Below, piece after piece: positions 15,440-23,696 of a stretch of DNA of 24,742 nucleotides. Made by a program: the position numbers and the translations under genes. This DNA is from DATBFX01 sp036558305. GTDB lineage: Bacteria > Chloroflexota > Chloroflexia > Thermomicrobiales > UBA6265. The stretch covers positions 1-24,742 of the forward strand of contig DATBFX010000497.1 of NCBI GenBank assembly GCA_036558305.1, given 5' to 3'. Within the stretch, counting starts at the first letter, position 1; the number at the start of each line of letters is the position of its first letter. The notes under the pieces are model-generated. The model saw only the letters and a program-made list of their open reading frames with translations. It made no database searches and was not told where the DNA came from.

Positions 15440-17253
15440 GCACGCCCGTCGACATCGATCCGCGAACACTGAACAAGATCACCTGCGGCTCACTCCGAGC
15501 CGCCGATGCCGGCAAAGCCGTGACCTTGTCGGGGTGGGTTCATCGCCGGCGCGACCTCGGCGGTCTCATTTTCATCGATCTGCGCGACCGCTATGGCATC
15601 ACGCAGGTCGTGTTCAATCCAGAGGTCACGCCAGTGGCGCACGAAGCCGCCGGCGATCTGCGGAACGAATACGTCGTGCGGATTTCTGGGGCGGTTCGCA
15701 CACGGCCGAAGGGAACGGTCAACGCCAAGCTGGCGACCGGCGAGATCGAGGTCGAGGGTCACGGCGTCGAGATCCTCAACGTCGCCAAGACGCCGCCCTT
15801 CTACGTGAACGAGGAAGCGGACGTCGACGAGGCACTCCGGCTCCAATACCGGTATCTGGACTTGCGGCGGGCACGACTGCAACGAAACGTGCTGCTGCGG
15901 CACCGGATCGTCAAGCACATGCGGGACTACCTGGACGAGCGCGGGTTCGTCGAGGTGGAGACACCCAACCTGATCAAGAGCACGCCGGAGGGGGCGCGCG
16001 ATTTTTTGGTACCGAGCAGCGGCTTCCCCGGTACCTTCTATGCCCTGCCGCAATCACCGCAGCAGCTCAAGCAACTCCTGATGATCGCCGGTTACGACCG
16101 CTATTTCCAGATCGCCCGCTGTTTTCGCGACGAACCGCAACGCGCCGATCGACAACCCGAATTCACGCAACTGGACGTCGAGCTGTCCTTCGTCGAGGAA
16201 GAAGACGTGATCTCCTTGATCGAAGGACTCTACATCGAGCTGACCGATCGGTACGCCGACATGAAGATCCAACAGGTTCCGTTTCCTCGCCTGAGGTATC
16301 GCGAGGCGATGGACCGGTACGGCAGCGACCGGCCCGATCTCCGCTTCGGTCTCGAGTTGCGCGACATTTCTGCCGCGCTGAAGGGGACCGCGTTCAATGC
16401 CTTTGCCGGCGTCCTCGCGGGCGGTGGCGAGGTGAAGGCAATCGTCGCACCCGGATTGGCATCCTACACACGCCGGGAGATCGACGAGTTGACCGAGCTC
16501 GCGAAGCGGAGCGGTGCCAAGGGGCTAGCGACGATTGCCTTGACACCCGAAGGGGTTCGCTCGCCAATCGCCAAGTTCTTGTCCGAATCGGAAGTCGCGG
16601 CGTTGACGACAGGGATCGGCGCCGCCGAGGGCGATCTCGTCTTGATCGTGGCGGATCAGCCGGCGGTCGTCGCCAAGTCATTGTCCACGCTCCGCGACGA
16701 ACTGGGGCATCGACTCGAACTTGCCGATCCCAACGTCTTCTCCTTCTGTTGGATCTACGAGTTTCCGCTACTGGAATGGGACGAGGAAGGACAGCGGTGG
16801 GACGCCACGCACAACCCGTTCTCCGGGTTTCTCGAGGCCGACCGGCCGTTGCTCGATACGGATCCTGGCGCCGTGCGCGCCAAGCAGTACGACCTCGTGC
16901 TGAACGGCAACGAAGTCGGAGGCGGCAGCGTCCGCATGCACCGGCGCGAGGATCAGGAGCGCATCTTCGGTTTGATGGGGCACTCGCGCGAAGCCCAGCA
17001 AGAGCGCTTCGGTGCACTGTTGGACGCGCTCGAATACGGGGCTCCCCCCCACGGCGGGATCGCGATGGGCATCGACCGCACGGTCATGCTCTTCGCCGGC
17101 GAAGACAACATCCGCGAGGTGATCGCCTTTCCCAAGAATCAGCGCGGCGTCGACCTGATGTTCGACGCCCCCTCACCGGTTCCGGCAGACCAACTCGACG
17201 AGGTCGGACTCGCCTTGAAACCGCGCGCGGCCCCCGCGGCGGCAGGTTCGTAA
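15436..17253 (+). CDS. aspS: Aspartate--tRNA ligase (AspRS)
   Basis: A class IIb aminoacyl-tRNA synthetase that charges tRNA-Asp, and in non-discriminating forms also tRNA-Asn. The 605-residue length fits the bacterial type with the inserted GAD domain. The N-terminal OB fold shows GWVHRRRDLGGLIFIDLRD (33-51). YRYLDLRRARLQ precedes motif 1. Motif 2 is CFRDEPQRADRQPEFTQLD (229-247) and motif 3 GIAMGIDRTVMLFAG starts at 541. Most bacterial enzymes read RDEDLRADRQ or similar, so Pro234-Gln235 is unusual. GTG 15436 overlaps the mazG stop by four bases. Residues at the two positions that separate discriminating from non-discriminating enzymes are mixed (Leu41, Gly93), so tRNA specificity is undecided. 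Confidence 0.96.
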   Translation: MSTPVDIDPRTLNKITCGSLRAADAGKAVTLSGWVHRRRDLGGLIFIDLRDRYGITQVVFNPEVTPVAHEAAGDLRNEYVVRISGAVRTRPKGTVNAKLATGEIEVEGHGVEILNVAKTPPFYVNEEADVDEALRLQYRYLDLRRARLQRNVLLRHRIVKHMRDYLDERGFVEVETPNLIKSTPEGARDFLVPSSGFPGTFYALPQSPQQLKQLLMIAGYDRYFQIARCFRDEPQRADRQPEFTQLDVELSFVEEEDVISLIEGLYIELTDRYADMKIQQVPFPRLRYREAMDRYGSDRPDLRFGLELRDISAALKGTAFNAFAGVLAGGGEVKAIVAPGLASYTRREIDELTELAKRSGAKGLATIALTPEGVRSPIAKFLSESEVAALTTGIGAAEGDLVLIVADQPAVVAKSLSTLRDELGHRLELADPNVFSFCWIYEFPLLEWDEEGQRWDATHNPFSGFLEADRPLLDTDPGAVRAKQYDLVLNGNEVGGGSVRMHRREDQERIFGLMGHSREAQQERFGALLDALEYGAPPHGGIAMGIDRTVMLFAGEDNIREVIAFPKNQRGVDLMFDAPSPVPADQLDEVGLALKPRAAPAAAGS

Positions 17254-17256
17254 CCG

Positions 17257-18222
17257 TCACGAGAGCGTCCACGAGATTCGGCTCGTGGCGTCGAGATTGC
17301 GGAAGCGGAACAACCGCCGCGGCTCGCCAAAGGAAGCGCCGTCGCGCGGTTGGACCCAGACTTCGAACCGATAGTCGATCATCCTGACGTACGCGAGCCA
17401 TTGACCGTCGGGCGACCAGGCGGGTTGGGTTGCCTGGGCGCCGGTGGTGACCCGCGTCAACTTGCCCGCACGATCCGCCAGCCAGATGTCGCTCGTGCCG
17501 TCGTCGGCCCGGATCGCCACGGCGATGGATTGGCCGTCGGGAGCGATCGCCGGATCGAAGGCGCCGCCGGGAGCGTCGACCAGTGTGGAGGCGGTGCCAT
17601 CGGCGAGGTTGCGCAAGGCCACGTAGGTGTGATTGCCGCCGTCCGTGTCGTGGGAGCGCACGGTGTACGCGGCGACGCTGCCGTCGGCAGCCAAACTGAC
17701 GCCTTCGACGTCGTCCTCGATCTGGGCGGACGGCGCCGGTTCCGGGGCCATTTCGGGGTCCGTTATCAACCAGAGGATCGTCGAGCCGTCCGAGGTCGCG
17801 TCGGAGGCATAGGCAATCAGACCGTTCGGCGTCCAATCGGGGTCAAAAACCCAGGAACTGCTTGCCACGTAGTCCGGACTGCCCTCTTGTGCACCCGAGC
17901 CGTTGTAGGTCAATTGCGTGTCGGACCCGGATTCGAGATCGCGCAAGACGAGATCCGAGTAGCTGTCGCCCGCGCGGACGAAGAGGAGGAAGCGACCCGT
18001 CGGCGACCAGCGAGGATCGCTGGCGGCACCGTCTTTGACGATGCGCTCCGACTTGCCGTCGTGCCAGACCCAGATGTCACCGTTTCTGACGAACGCGATT
18101 CGTCCGGGTGGTAATTTGTCCTTGCCCCAGGCGGTGAAGCTCGCCTGGGTCGTGAGGGCCACGACGAGAACAAGCAACGTCGCGATTCGCCCGAACGAAA
18201 TTCGTCGAGGTCGATGGGTCAT
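17257..18222 (-). CDS. Secreted TolB-like (PD40) beta-propeller protein
   Basis: From ATG 18222 the product has 321 residues. An N-terminal signal-type segment (positive MTHRPRR, hydrophobic helix around 11-30) suggests export or membrane anchoring. The rest is a series of PD40/WD40-like blades with recognisable cores: DPRWSPTGRFLLFV, DPDWTPNGLIAYASD, DPAIAPDGQSIAVAI and QPAWSPDGQWLAYV. Such propellers usually act as binding scaffolds. The start shares one base with the murE stop (TGATG), so it is coupled to a wall-synthesis gene and may work at the envelope; its ligand is unknown. The stop lies three bases from the convergent aspS stop, with no terminator between. An upstream in-frame extension into murE is rejected. 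Confidence 0.85.
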   Translation of the reverse strand: MTHRPRRISFGRIATLLVLVVALTTQASFTAWGKDKLPPGRIAFVRNGDIWVWHDGKSERIVKDGAASDPRWSPTGRFLLFVRAGDSYSDLVLRDLESGSDTQLTYNGSGAQEGSPDYVASSSWVFDPDWTPNGLIAYASDATSDGSTILWLITDPEMAPEPAPSAQIEDDVEGVSLAADGSVAAYTVRSHDTDGGNHTYVALRNLADGTASTLVDAPGGAFDPAIAPDGQSIAVAIRADDGTSDIWLADRAGKLTRVTTGAQATQPAWSPDGQWLAYVRMIDYRFEVWVQPRDGASFGEPRRLFRFRNLDATSRISWTLS

Positions 18223-19754
18223 CAATCGGCTCCAAAACCCATTTCGACCAGCAATTCGGTCGCCACGCCGGCTTCGTCCCACGGTCGTTTCTCGTGCCCC
18301 CAGATGATGCTGCGTTCGTGCCCCTTCCCGGCCAGGAGGACGCAGTCGCCCGGTTGCGCCAGGGAGAATGCGAGGCGAACCGCCTCGCGACGGTCGATGA
18401 CGCAATGGTAATCGAGACCGGGACGGGCGCCGGTCGCGGCCGCACCGCCGGCAATCTGGTCGATGATTCGGTCCGGTTCTTCGAACCGCGGGTCTTCCGT
18501 GGTGAAAATGCTGATGTCGGCAAGACTCGCGGAGACCGCCCCCTGGATGGGGCGCTTGGTCGTATCGCGGTCACCGGCGCTGCCGCTGACGGCAAGCAAC
18601 CGGCCATTCGGATTGAGCGAGCGGAGCAGATCGAGGACTTTGGTCAGCGATTCGGGCGTATGGGCGTAGTCGACGATGACGCTGAATGGTTGACCGAGAT
18701 CGAGACGGGCCATCCGGCCCGGGACCGGGGTGGCATGACGCAACGACCGCGCGATCACCTCGACCCCGACGCCGGCGGCGAGCGTCACGCCGACGGCACA
18801 GAGTGCGTTGGCGACATTGAAGCCTCCGACGAGCGGCATCTCGATGCGGGACTCTCCATGGGGCGTCCTCAGGAGAAATCGGCTTCCGCCGACACCCAGC
18901 TCGACCTGCTCGGCTCGAACGTCGGCCGCCTGATCGACGAGACCGTAGGTCACGACCTTCGAGGCGCCGGTATACCGAAGCATCTCGCGTGCGCCCTCGT
19001 CGTCGAGATTAACGATGGCCGTCCCGCCATTCGCGGCGACGCGTTCGAACAGGATACCCTTGGCCCGCCGGTACGAGGCGATCGTCTTGTGGTGTTCGAG
19101 ATGTTCGTGGGTGATGTTGGTTACCGCACCGATGGCGAATCGGATCTCGTCCATCCGGTGCAGGTCGAGCCCATGGGATGTCGCCTCCAGGGTCGCCCAC
19201 TCCACGCCCTGGTCGACCATCGCCCGGAGATAACGCTGGAGGTCCAACGATTCCGGCGTCGTCTGCCGCGTTTCGTGGTCGACGACCTGGTCGGCGATGC
19301 GGACCGAGACGGTGCCGACCATGCCGGTGGTCGATCGCGCCTCGCGCAAGATGGCATCGACGAGGTAGCTCGTCGTCGTCTTGCCGTCGGTTCCGGTGAT
19401 CCCGACCACCCCGAGTTCATCCGACGGACGGCCGAAATACGACGCGGCGACCGGTGGCAGCCAGGCTCGGGTGTCCGAAGTCACCAACGTCGGCACATCG
19501 CCTCTGACTTCCGTCTCGACCATGGCTGCAACCGCGCCCCGCCGGATCGCGTCGTCGATAAAGGCGTGGCCGTCGAAATGGCCGCCGCGGAGGGCGACGA
19601 ACAGGTCGCCCGGTTCGACGAGACGCGAGTCGTATTGGATGCCCGCGACGACGGTGGACGGGTCGCCGTGGACGCGCAGTTGGTGACACCCGGCGATCAA
19701 ATCCGCCAGGCAGGCACGGCGTCGGCGCGGGGACGACTTAACGCTGGATGGCAT
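18222..19754 (-). CDS. murE: UDP-MurNAc-tripeptide ligase MurE (likely Lys/Orn-type)
   Basis: An ATP-dependent ligase that adds the third residue (diaminopimelate, lysine or ornithine) to UDP-MurNAc-L-Ala-D-Glu. From ATG 19754 the product has 510 residues. The ATP loop is GITGTDGKTTTSYL (118-131). TTPESLDLQ, ATSHGLDLHR, the carbamate lysine Lys232 (YRRAKGILFE), VDYAHTPESL and GKGHE are present. The motif that contacts the third residue reads EDPR (420-423) and not the DNPR of diaminopimelate enzymes. GSAGDRDTTKRP and NITHEHLEHH also depart from the usual GCGGDRD.GKRP and NLT.DHLD.H. This favours lysine or ornithine, by inference. The start overlaps the FemAB gene by 17 bases and lacks a clear Shine-Dalgarno; an extended frame to 20117 is rejected. 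Confidence 0.93.
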   Translation of the reverse strand: MPSSVKSSPRRRRACLADLIAGCHQLRVHGDPSTVVAGIQYDSRLVEPGDLFVALRGGHFDGHAFIDDAIRRGAVAAMVETEVRGDVPTLVTSDTRAWLPPVAASYFGRPSDELGVVGITGTDGKTTTSYLVDAILREARSTTGMVGTVSVRIADQVVDHETRQTTPESLDLQRYLRAMVDQGVEWATLEATSHGLDLHRMDEIRFAIGAVTNITHEHLEHHKTIASYRRAKGILFERVAANGGTAIVNLDDEGAREMLRYTGASKVVTYGLVDQAADVRAEQVELGVGGSRFLLRTPHGESRIEMPLVGGFNVANALCAVGVTLAAGVGVEVIARSLRHATPVPGRMARLDLGQPFSVIVDYAHTPESLTKVLDLLRSLNPNGRLLAVSGSAGDRDTTKRPIQGAVSASLADISIFTTEDPRFEEPDRIIDQIAGGAAATGARPGLDYHCVIDRREAVRLAFSLAQPGDCVLLAGKGHERSIIWGHEKRPWDEAGVATELLVEMGFGAD

Positions 19755-20802
19755 GGAGGCGACGGGCGACGAAGGCGGCGACCGGTCGATAACGTCGCTC
19801 GAGCGTCGGCGGATAGTCGACGATCGTGCCACCGAATCCGACCTTGAATCTGTAGAGGCCTCGCATATCGTTGCCGCGCGTGCCGGCGATTCGCGATTCC
19901 TGTGCGCCCGTCGAGGCGGCATCGCCGGCAGGAATCCCCCAGAGATCGTAGCGGACGCAACCCGATTCGCGCGCCCATCGCATCGCCTCGAATTGTAGTC
20001 GGAAGGAGGCGCCGTGCGCCCGGAGTTCGGTCGAAGAGCCGCCGTACATGTAGATCGCTTCTTCGCCGAAGCGGGCGGCGATGAGCCCAGCCGCTCGCTG
20101 GTCGTCGACCATCGCAAACATGAGGATCGCGTCGTCGCCGAAGGCGTGGAGAAAGTCCGCGTAGTACGCCTCCTCGTGGATGCCGAATTCGTTTCGCTGG
20201 GAGGTATCGGTCAGGAGATCGAAAAAGCTGCGGACGTTCGCGGCGTCGACCGGGCTCCGTTCGATGCTGACGCCGCGGCGATCGGCGAGTCGCACGCTGT
20301 ACCTCGTCTTTTGGTGCATCTGCCCGAGCAACTGCTCATCGTCCAGCAAAGGCACCTTCACCGATCGGCTCGGTTGGATGTGCTCGGGTCCACGAACGAA
20401 GCCGACCGCCTTGTAGTTTCCTTTGAACGGCAGCGGTCTGTCGGGCTCGACGATCACGTAGACCGCACGACGTGCCCGGCAAACCCGATCGATGCGTTTG
20501 AAAAGGGTCGTGAGCGAAGCGACATCCGCGTCACCGAAAACCGGCCCCCGCGGAATGTAACCGATCGCGACCGGACCCACGCGCCGGAAAAGGACCTGGG
20601 CCAGAACCGGCCGTTCCCCCTCGACGGCGACCCGCTCAACCGTCCAACCGTGCGCGGACTTGAATTCGCCCCACCGCCATGATTGCAGGAGGTGCCCCCC
20701 GAGCCCGCGCACCGTCTCGTCCCACGCGCACGCGTCGTCCACCAGAGCGCCATTCGACGAAGCACACGCATGTGCCGCAACGGCTAACGTGGCCCCGTTC
20801 AC
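19738..20802 (-). CDS. FemAB-family (lipid II:amino acid) transferase
   Basis: A GNAT-fold peptidyltransferase of the FemX/FemAB group, which uses aminoacyl-tRNA to add bridge amino acids to the third residue of lipid-linked peptidoglycan precursors. The 354-residue product shows LLQSWRWGEFKSAHGW (38-53), GYIPRGPVFGD (81-91), the tRNA/substrate region KTRYSVRLADRRGV (165-178), IYMYGGSS (250-257), YDLWGIP (285-291) and GLYRFKVGFGG (315-325). The long coiled-coil insert of staphylococcal FemA is missing, as in FemX-type proteins. GTG 20802 overlaps the preceding stop as GTGA. Its place directly before murE fits a wall bridge role. Related proteins also act in exopolysaccharide or lipid modification, so the acceptor is not proven. 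Confidence 0.88.
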   Translation of the reverse strand: MNGATLAVAAHACASSNGALVDDACAWDETVRGLGGHLLQSWRWGEFKSAHGWTVERVAVEGERPVLAQVLFRRVGPVAIGYIPRGPVFGDADVASLTTLFKRIDRVCRARRAVYVIVEPDRPLPFKGNYKAVGFVRGPEHIQPSRSVKVPLLDDEQLLGQMHQKTRYSVRLADRRGVSIERSPVDAANVRSFFDLLTDTSQRNEFGIHEEAYYADFLHAFGDDAILMFAMVDDQRAAGLIAARFGEEAIYMYGGSSTELRAHGASFRLQFEAMRWARESGCVRYDLWGIPAGDAASTGAQESRIAGTRGNDMRGLYRFKVGFGGTIVDYPPTLERRYRPVAAFVARRLHAIQR

Positions 20803-21764
20803 GTTCGAAGCCGAAGCGCATCGATGGAGACCAGTGCCTCTTCGAGCGCCTCGTCGATCGCGTCCCGATCCGCCGCGGAGCCGCGTCTCGCGAGCCGGCG
20901 CAACGCGTTGACGGCGGCGGTTCCTCCGATTCGGCCGAGGGCGCCGATGGCCATCTGTCTGACCTCGACGTCTTCGTCCGACGCGAGTTCGGTCAGACCG
21001 GGTACCGCCCGATCATCGCCCAGTTCGCCGGTTGCTCTTGCCGCCTCGAATCTCATCTCCGCATCGGGACTTTCGAACTCGAACAGGAGGGCGTCGAGCC
21101 AGCCCGTGTCGCACGTACGCCCCATCGCGTAGAGGGCGCCCGCCCGCAGACCCGCGTCGTCGGCATCGTAGGCGTCGCGGATGAGGTCGACGATCTCGGG
21201 GTCGCGTCCGAACACCCCCGCCGCTTCGAGGGCGCGCCGGCGGACGACGTACGGCTCACATTGGTCCGCCGCGATCGCGACCAGCGTGCGCCTCAACCGA
21301 GCGGCAACCCCGGTTTTCAGTCCGTCCTCGGCGGCGAGTTCCGCGAATCTCGACAATCCTTGAGCGGCTTCGGCACGGACGTCCTGCGACGGGTCGCGGT
21401 CGACGAGTTCGAGGAACGCCTCGATCAAATCCGATCCCTCGTCTTCCCAGAGCGCGGCGATCGCCAACTGGCGGACGACCGGCGAGGAATCGTCCAACGC
21501 CACTCTAAGGGCGCGACCGAAGACGTATTGGACGTCGGACTCCGCGAATTCCGCCATTGCCCGAACCGCGCGTTCCCGTTGTTCGTCGGTGAACGACGGC
21601 CAGGCACGCCGGAGCAGCGCGGCGTCGGCGCGCCCGAGGTCGGCCAGGGGGATGAGGTCGCGGGGGGTGAATTCGCCCCGGCCGATGGCGGCGATCGCAT
21701 CGGCCGGGGTCGGGTCGGCGTTAGGACGTGGTTCCGGGGACGTAGGTGTAGGCATCTGACCCAT
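20799..21764 (-). CDS. HEAT-repeat protein
   Basis: A 321-residue acidic, Ala/Arg/Asp-rich protein composed almost wholly of HEAT-like helical pairs. Repeating elements such as SSPVVRQLAIAALWE, PSQDVRAEAAQGLSRF, SPDAEMRFEAARATGELGD and DEDVEVRQMAIGALGRIGG are visible from about residue 90 to 300. There is no signal peptide or catalytic motif. These repeats normally form protein-binding superhelices, and some also act in phycobilisome lyases or chaperones, which is not suggested here. The first ATG (21764) overlaps the preceding gene by 44 bases. ATG 21755 is an alternative, and neither has a good Shine-Dalgarno, so coupling is probable. Its position between an unrecognised protein and the FemAB gene hints at an assembly scaffold, as inference. 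Confidence 0.85.
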   Translation of the reverse strand: MGQMPTPTSPEPRPNADPTPADAIAAIGRGEFTPRDLIPLADLGRADAALLRRAWPSFTDEQRERAVRAMAEFAESDVQYVFGRALRVALDDSSPVVRQLAIAALWEDEGSDLIEAFLELVDRDPSQDVRAEAAQGLSRFAELAAEDGLKTGVAARLRRTLVAIAADQCEPYVVRRRALEAAGVFGRDPEIVDLIRDAYDADDAGLRAGALYAMGRTCDTGWLDALLFEFESPDAEMRFEAARATGELGDDRAVPGLTELASDEDVEVRQMAIGALGRIGGTAAVNALRRLARRGSAADRDAIDEALEEALVSIDALRLRT

Positions 21765-23448
21765 CGGGATCGCGCGCGAAGGCGCCGGTTTCGTCGGTTT
21801 CGAGAATCGATCGCAGGTAGCGCTCCGAGAACGGGCGTTCGATGTTCACCGCCGCCAGCAGGTCGTCGAGCGTCGCCCAGTAGCCCTGGGTATCGCTCCG
21901 GTGGCCGAGACGCTCAAAGGTCGCGGCGACGACCGATTCCGGTCGTCGCCGGATCTTCTCGTCGAGGGGCTTTTCCGTGCCGAAGTGCGGGAAACGCTCT
22001 TCGGTCAGCAAGAAGGAATCCTCCACCGCGCAGGAATACGACGTCGGCCGGAAGACGTAGCGTTGGCGTCGGTCCTCCAGTTCGAGCAGGCGCGCGCTCT
22101 GGTTGCCGGCGGGCAGGTACTCGACCAGGTAGTGCCCGTCGTTGTCGGTGCGCTTGATCGTGATCAGCGCACCCGGAACGAGATTTTCCGTGAAGAAGTC
22201 GTCGAGACCGAGGATGTAGCCGCCCCGGTTGGGTGTCGGGAACCGCAACTCGACGAGGTACGTCGTGTACGACTGCGGCGTCTCGAAGGTGAGCACGGCC
22301 GAGCGTTGGTTCGGCACGAGCGGTGCCGGGAGCAACTGCTGCATGTCGGCGTCGTACGGCAGCAACCCGAGGTAGTACTCGTAAAAGGTGACCACGTGGT
22401 CGAGGGACTTGACGGAACGATAGGCCGGCTGGTCCGGAACCTCCTCCGTCATGAATCGGTAGTCGGTGCCGATCTCGTTCGGCTTGCGCCTGGTCGTGCC
22501 GATCTGCGGCAGGTTACTGGTGCTCCAGAATCGCTGGTTGGCGGTGCCGACGAAATCGAACTCGCGGTGCTCCCGCGAGAGTCGGAAGTTGACGGCGAAT
22601 CGCATCAGGTCGAAGTCCGGTGTCGCCGGCCGGATCCCGAGCACGTCCTGGACGAGAACGTCGTCCGTGAGCGGTTGCTCCTGCTCCTGGATGTAGTCCT
22701 TCAGGCGCCGCAGATCACCGCGACTGAAGCGCGGAACCTGATCCTCGAGCATCCACTGATCGCCGAAGTTGGCGACGCGCGAATCCGCACGGAGGCGCTC
22801 CCCGATCGCCGCGGCGAGTTCGACGTCGTCCACCCCGGTCACGTCGCTGGCCGGCGCCACCGGCACGGTGATGGTTCGCGCAGGTGCGACCTCGACCGCG
22901 GGCTCCTCTTCGATGTCGGTCGGAGTTTCGATCTCGGCCACGTCGCCGGCACGCGGTTCGGGTTGGACGTCAATGGGAGGCAGCTCGCCGTCGAGATCGG
23001 TTGCATCGCCGCCGAGCGGCACCAGCAACTGATCGAGCGTCGCCCAGGAAGGATCGACGCGTGGCCGTTCGCGAACGGGTCGCTCCGGCTCGACCGGCTT
23101 CGGAAGCGGCGTCATGAACCGGCGGTCAAAACTGTGCGTGCGGTCGGTCGTCGGCAGTCGCGGTGCCCGGCCGCCGCGCGTCGTTTCGATGACCGTTTGA
23201 CCGTCGACCTCGCCCACGGCAAAGACGGCGCTATTCAGTTCGAGTACCCGCTCCACGCGCGCGGCGGCGTCCTCGCCGGCGGTCTGCGCGAGGAACGTCT
23301 GCGCCGATTCGAGCGAGACGCGGATCGGTGCATCGGACGACATGAATCGGCCTTGAGCGCGCATCACGGCATAGATCTCGCGGGCGACGCGTTGCTCTTC
23401 GGCCGATCCGGCGAAAGCGATGTCGGTCTTGTCTTCCATCGAAAGCAT
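21721..23448 (-). CDS. Unrecognised 575-residue multidomain protein (winged-helix-like segments)
   Basis: I do not recognise a named family. Four parts can be seen. Residues 16-95 are helices followed by a hairpin-like VFAVGEVDGQTVIETT. Residues 96-205 form a Pro/Glu-rich linker. Residues 206-335 are a compact segment with NFGDQWMLEDQVPRFSRGD, LRRLKDYIQE, FRLSREHREFDFVG and IGTDYRF. Residues 345-515 are mostly beta, with GGYILGLDDFFTENLVPGA. Residues 520-575 (WATLDDLLAAVN ... SERYLRSILE ... TGAFARDPDGSDAYTY) look like a winged helix, and WATLDQLL recurs at 135-142. No signal peptide or membrane helix is visible. ATG 23448 follows AAGGAGAT, so this start is good. It lies downstream of a 40-residue ORF and overlaps the HEAT gene. 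Confidence 0.85.
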   Translation of the reverse strand: MLSMEDKTDIAFAGSAEEQRVAREIYAVMRAQGRFMSSDAPIRVSLESAQTFLAQTAGEDAAARVERVLELNSAVFAVGEVDGQTVIETTRGGRAPRLPTTDRTHSFDRRFMTPLPKPVEPERPVRERPRVDPSWATLDQLLVPLGGDATDLDGELPPIDVQPEPRAGDVAEIETPTDIEEEPAVEVAPARTITVPVAPASDVTGVDDVELAAAIGERLRADSRVANFGDQWMLEDQVPRFSRGDLRRLKDYIQEQEQPLTDDVLVQDVLGIRPATPDFDLMRFAVNFRLSREHREFDFVGTANQRFWSTSNLPQIGTTRRKPNEIGTDYRFMTEEVPDQPAYRSVKSLDHVVTFYEYYLGLLPYDADMQQLLPAPLVPNQRSAVLTFETPQSYTTYLVELRFPTPNRGGYILGLDDFFTENLVPGALITIKRTDNDGHYLVEYLPAGNQSARLLELEDRRQRYVFRPTSYSCAVEDSFLLTEERFPHFGTEKPLDEKIRRRPESVVAATFERLGHRSDTQGYWATLDDLLAAVNIERPFSERYLRSILETDETGAFARDPDGSDAYTYVPGTTS

Positions 23449-23489
23449 CGACGGTGATCTCCTTTGGCGGCGGCAGCCGCGGGCCAGAA

Positions 23490-23612
23490 TTACCGAATGC
23501 GGTTGCGTAGAGCGTCGATCAGTTGCTGGGTCGTGACCGGGAGCGTCGCGCTGCGAAGAAACGTCAGCAAAAACGCGACGTCATCGTCGCTCAATTGGAC
23601 CTGCGTCGGCAT
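23490..23612 (-). CDS. Small 40-residue protein heading the minus-strand operon
   Basis: ATG 23612 is preceded by GAGGA with five bases after GAGG. The frame runs 40 codons to TAA and ends 41 bases before the 575-residue gene. The product begins MPTQVQLSDDDVAFLLTFLR and continues with LPVTTQQLIDALRNRIR; its two amphipathic helices separated by SATLPVTT resemble a helix-turn-helix half. I know no homologue. Support comes from the ribosome binding site, its fit between the candidate promoter and the next gene, and its sensible amphipathic pattern. It might be a partner of the downstream protein. Confidence 0.6.
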   Translation of the reverse strand: MPTQVQLSDDDVAFLLTFLRSATLPVTTQQLIDALRNRIR

Positions 23613-23666
23613 GTGTTCCTCAACCCACCGTCAATCTGCGAAAGCGTCCGTAACTCAAACCTGCAA

Positions 23667-23696
23667 ATGATACGCGACAGGCCGGCCGCGGGCCAA
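23667..23696 (-). promoter_or_regulatory. Candidate promoter of the minus-strand wall operon
   Basis: On the minus strand TTGGCC (23696-23691), an 18-base spacer and TATCAT (23672-23667) form a plausible promoter. The transcript would begin near 23660, about 48 bases before the 40-residue ORF. The -35 box lies in one arm of an imperfect inverted repeat. Confidence 0.4.

Noticed and set aside
15399..17387. 662-codon plus-strand ORF
   Set aside because: Out-of-frame shadow of aspS, almost entirely Arg/Gly/Ser/Pro; aspS in the other frame shows all synthetase motifs.
21901..23457. 518-codon plus-strand ORF
   Set aside because: Antisense to the 575-residue protein; the minus-strand frame has the ribosome site and a more protein-like composition.
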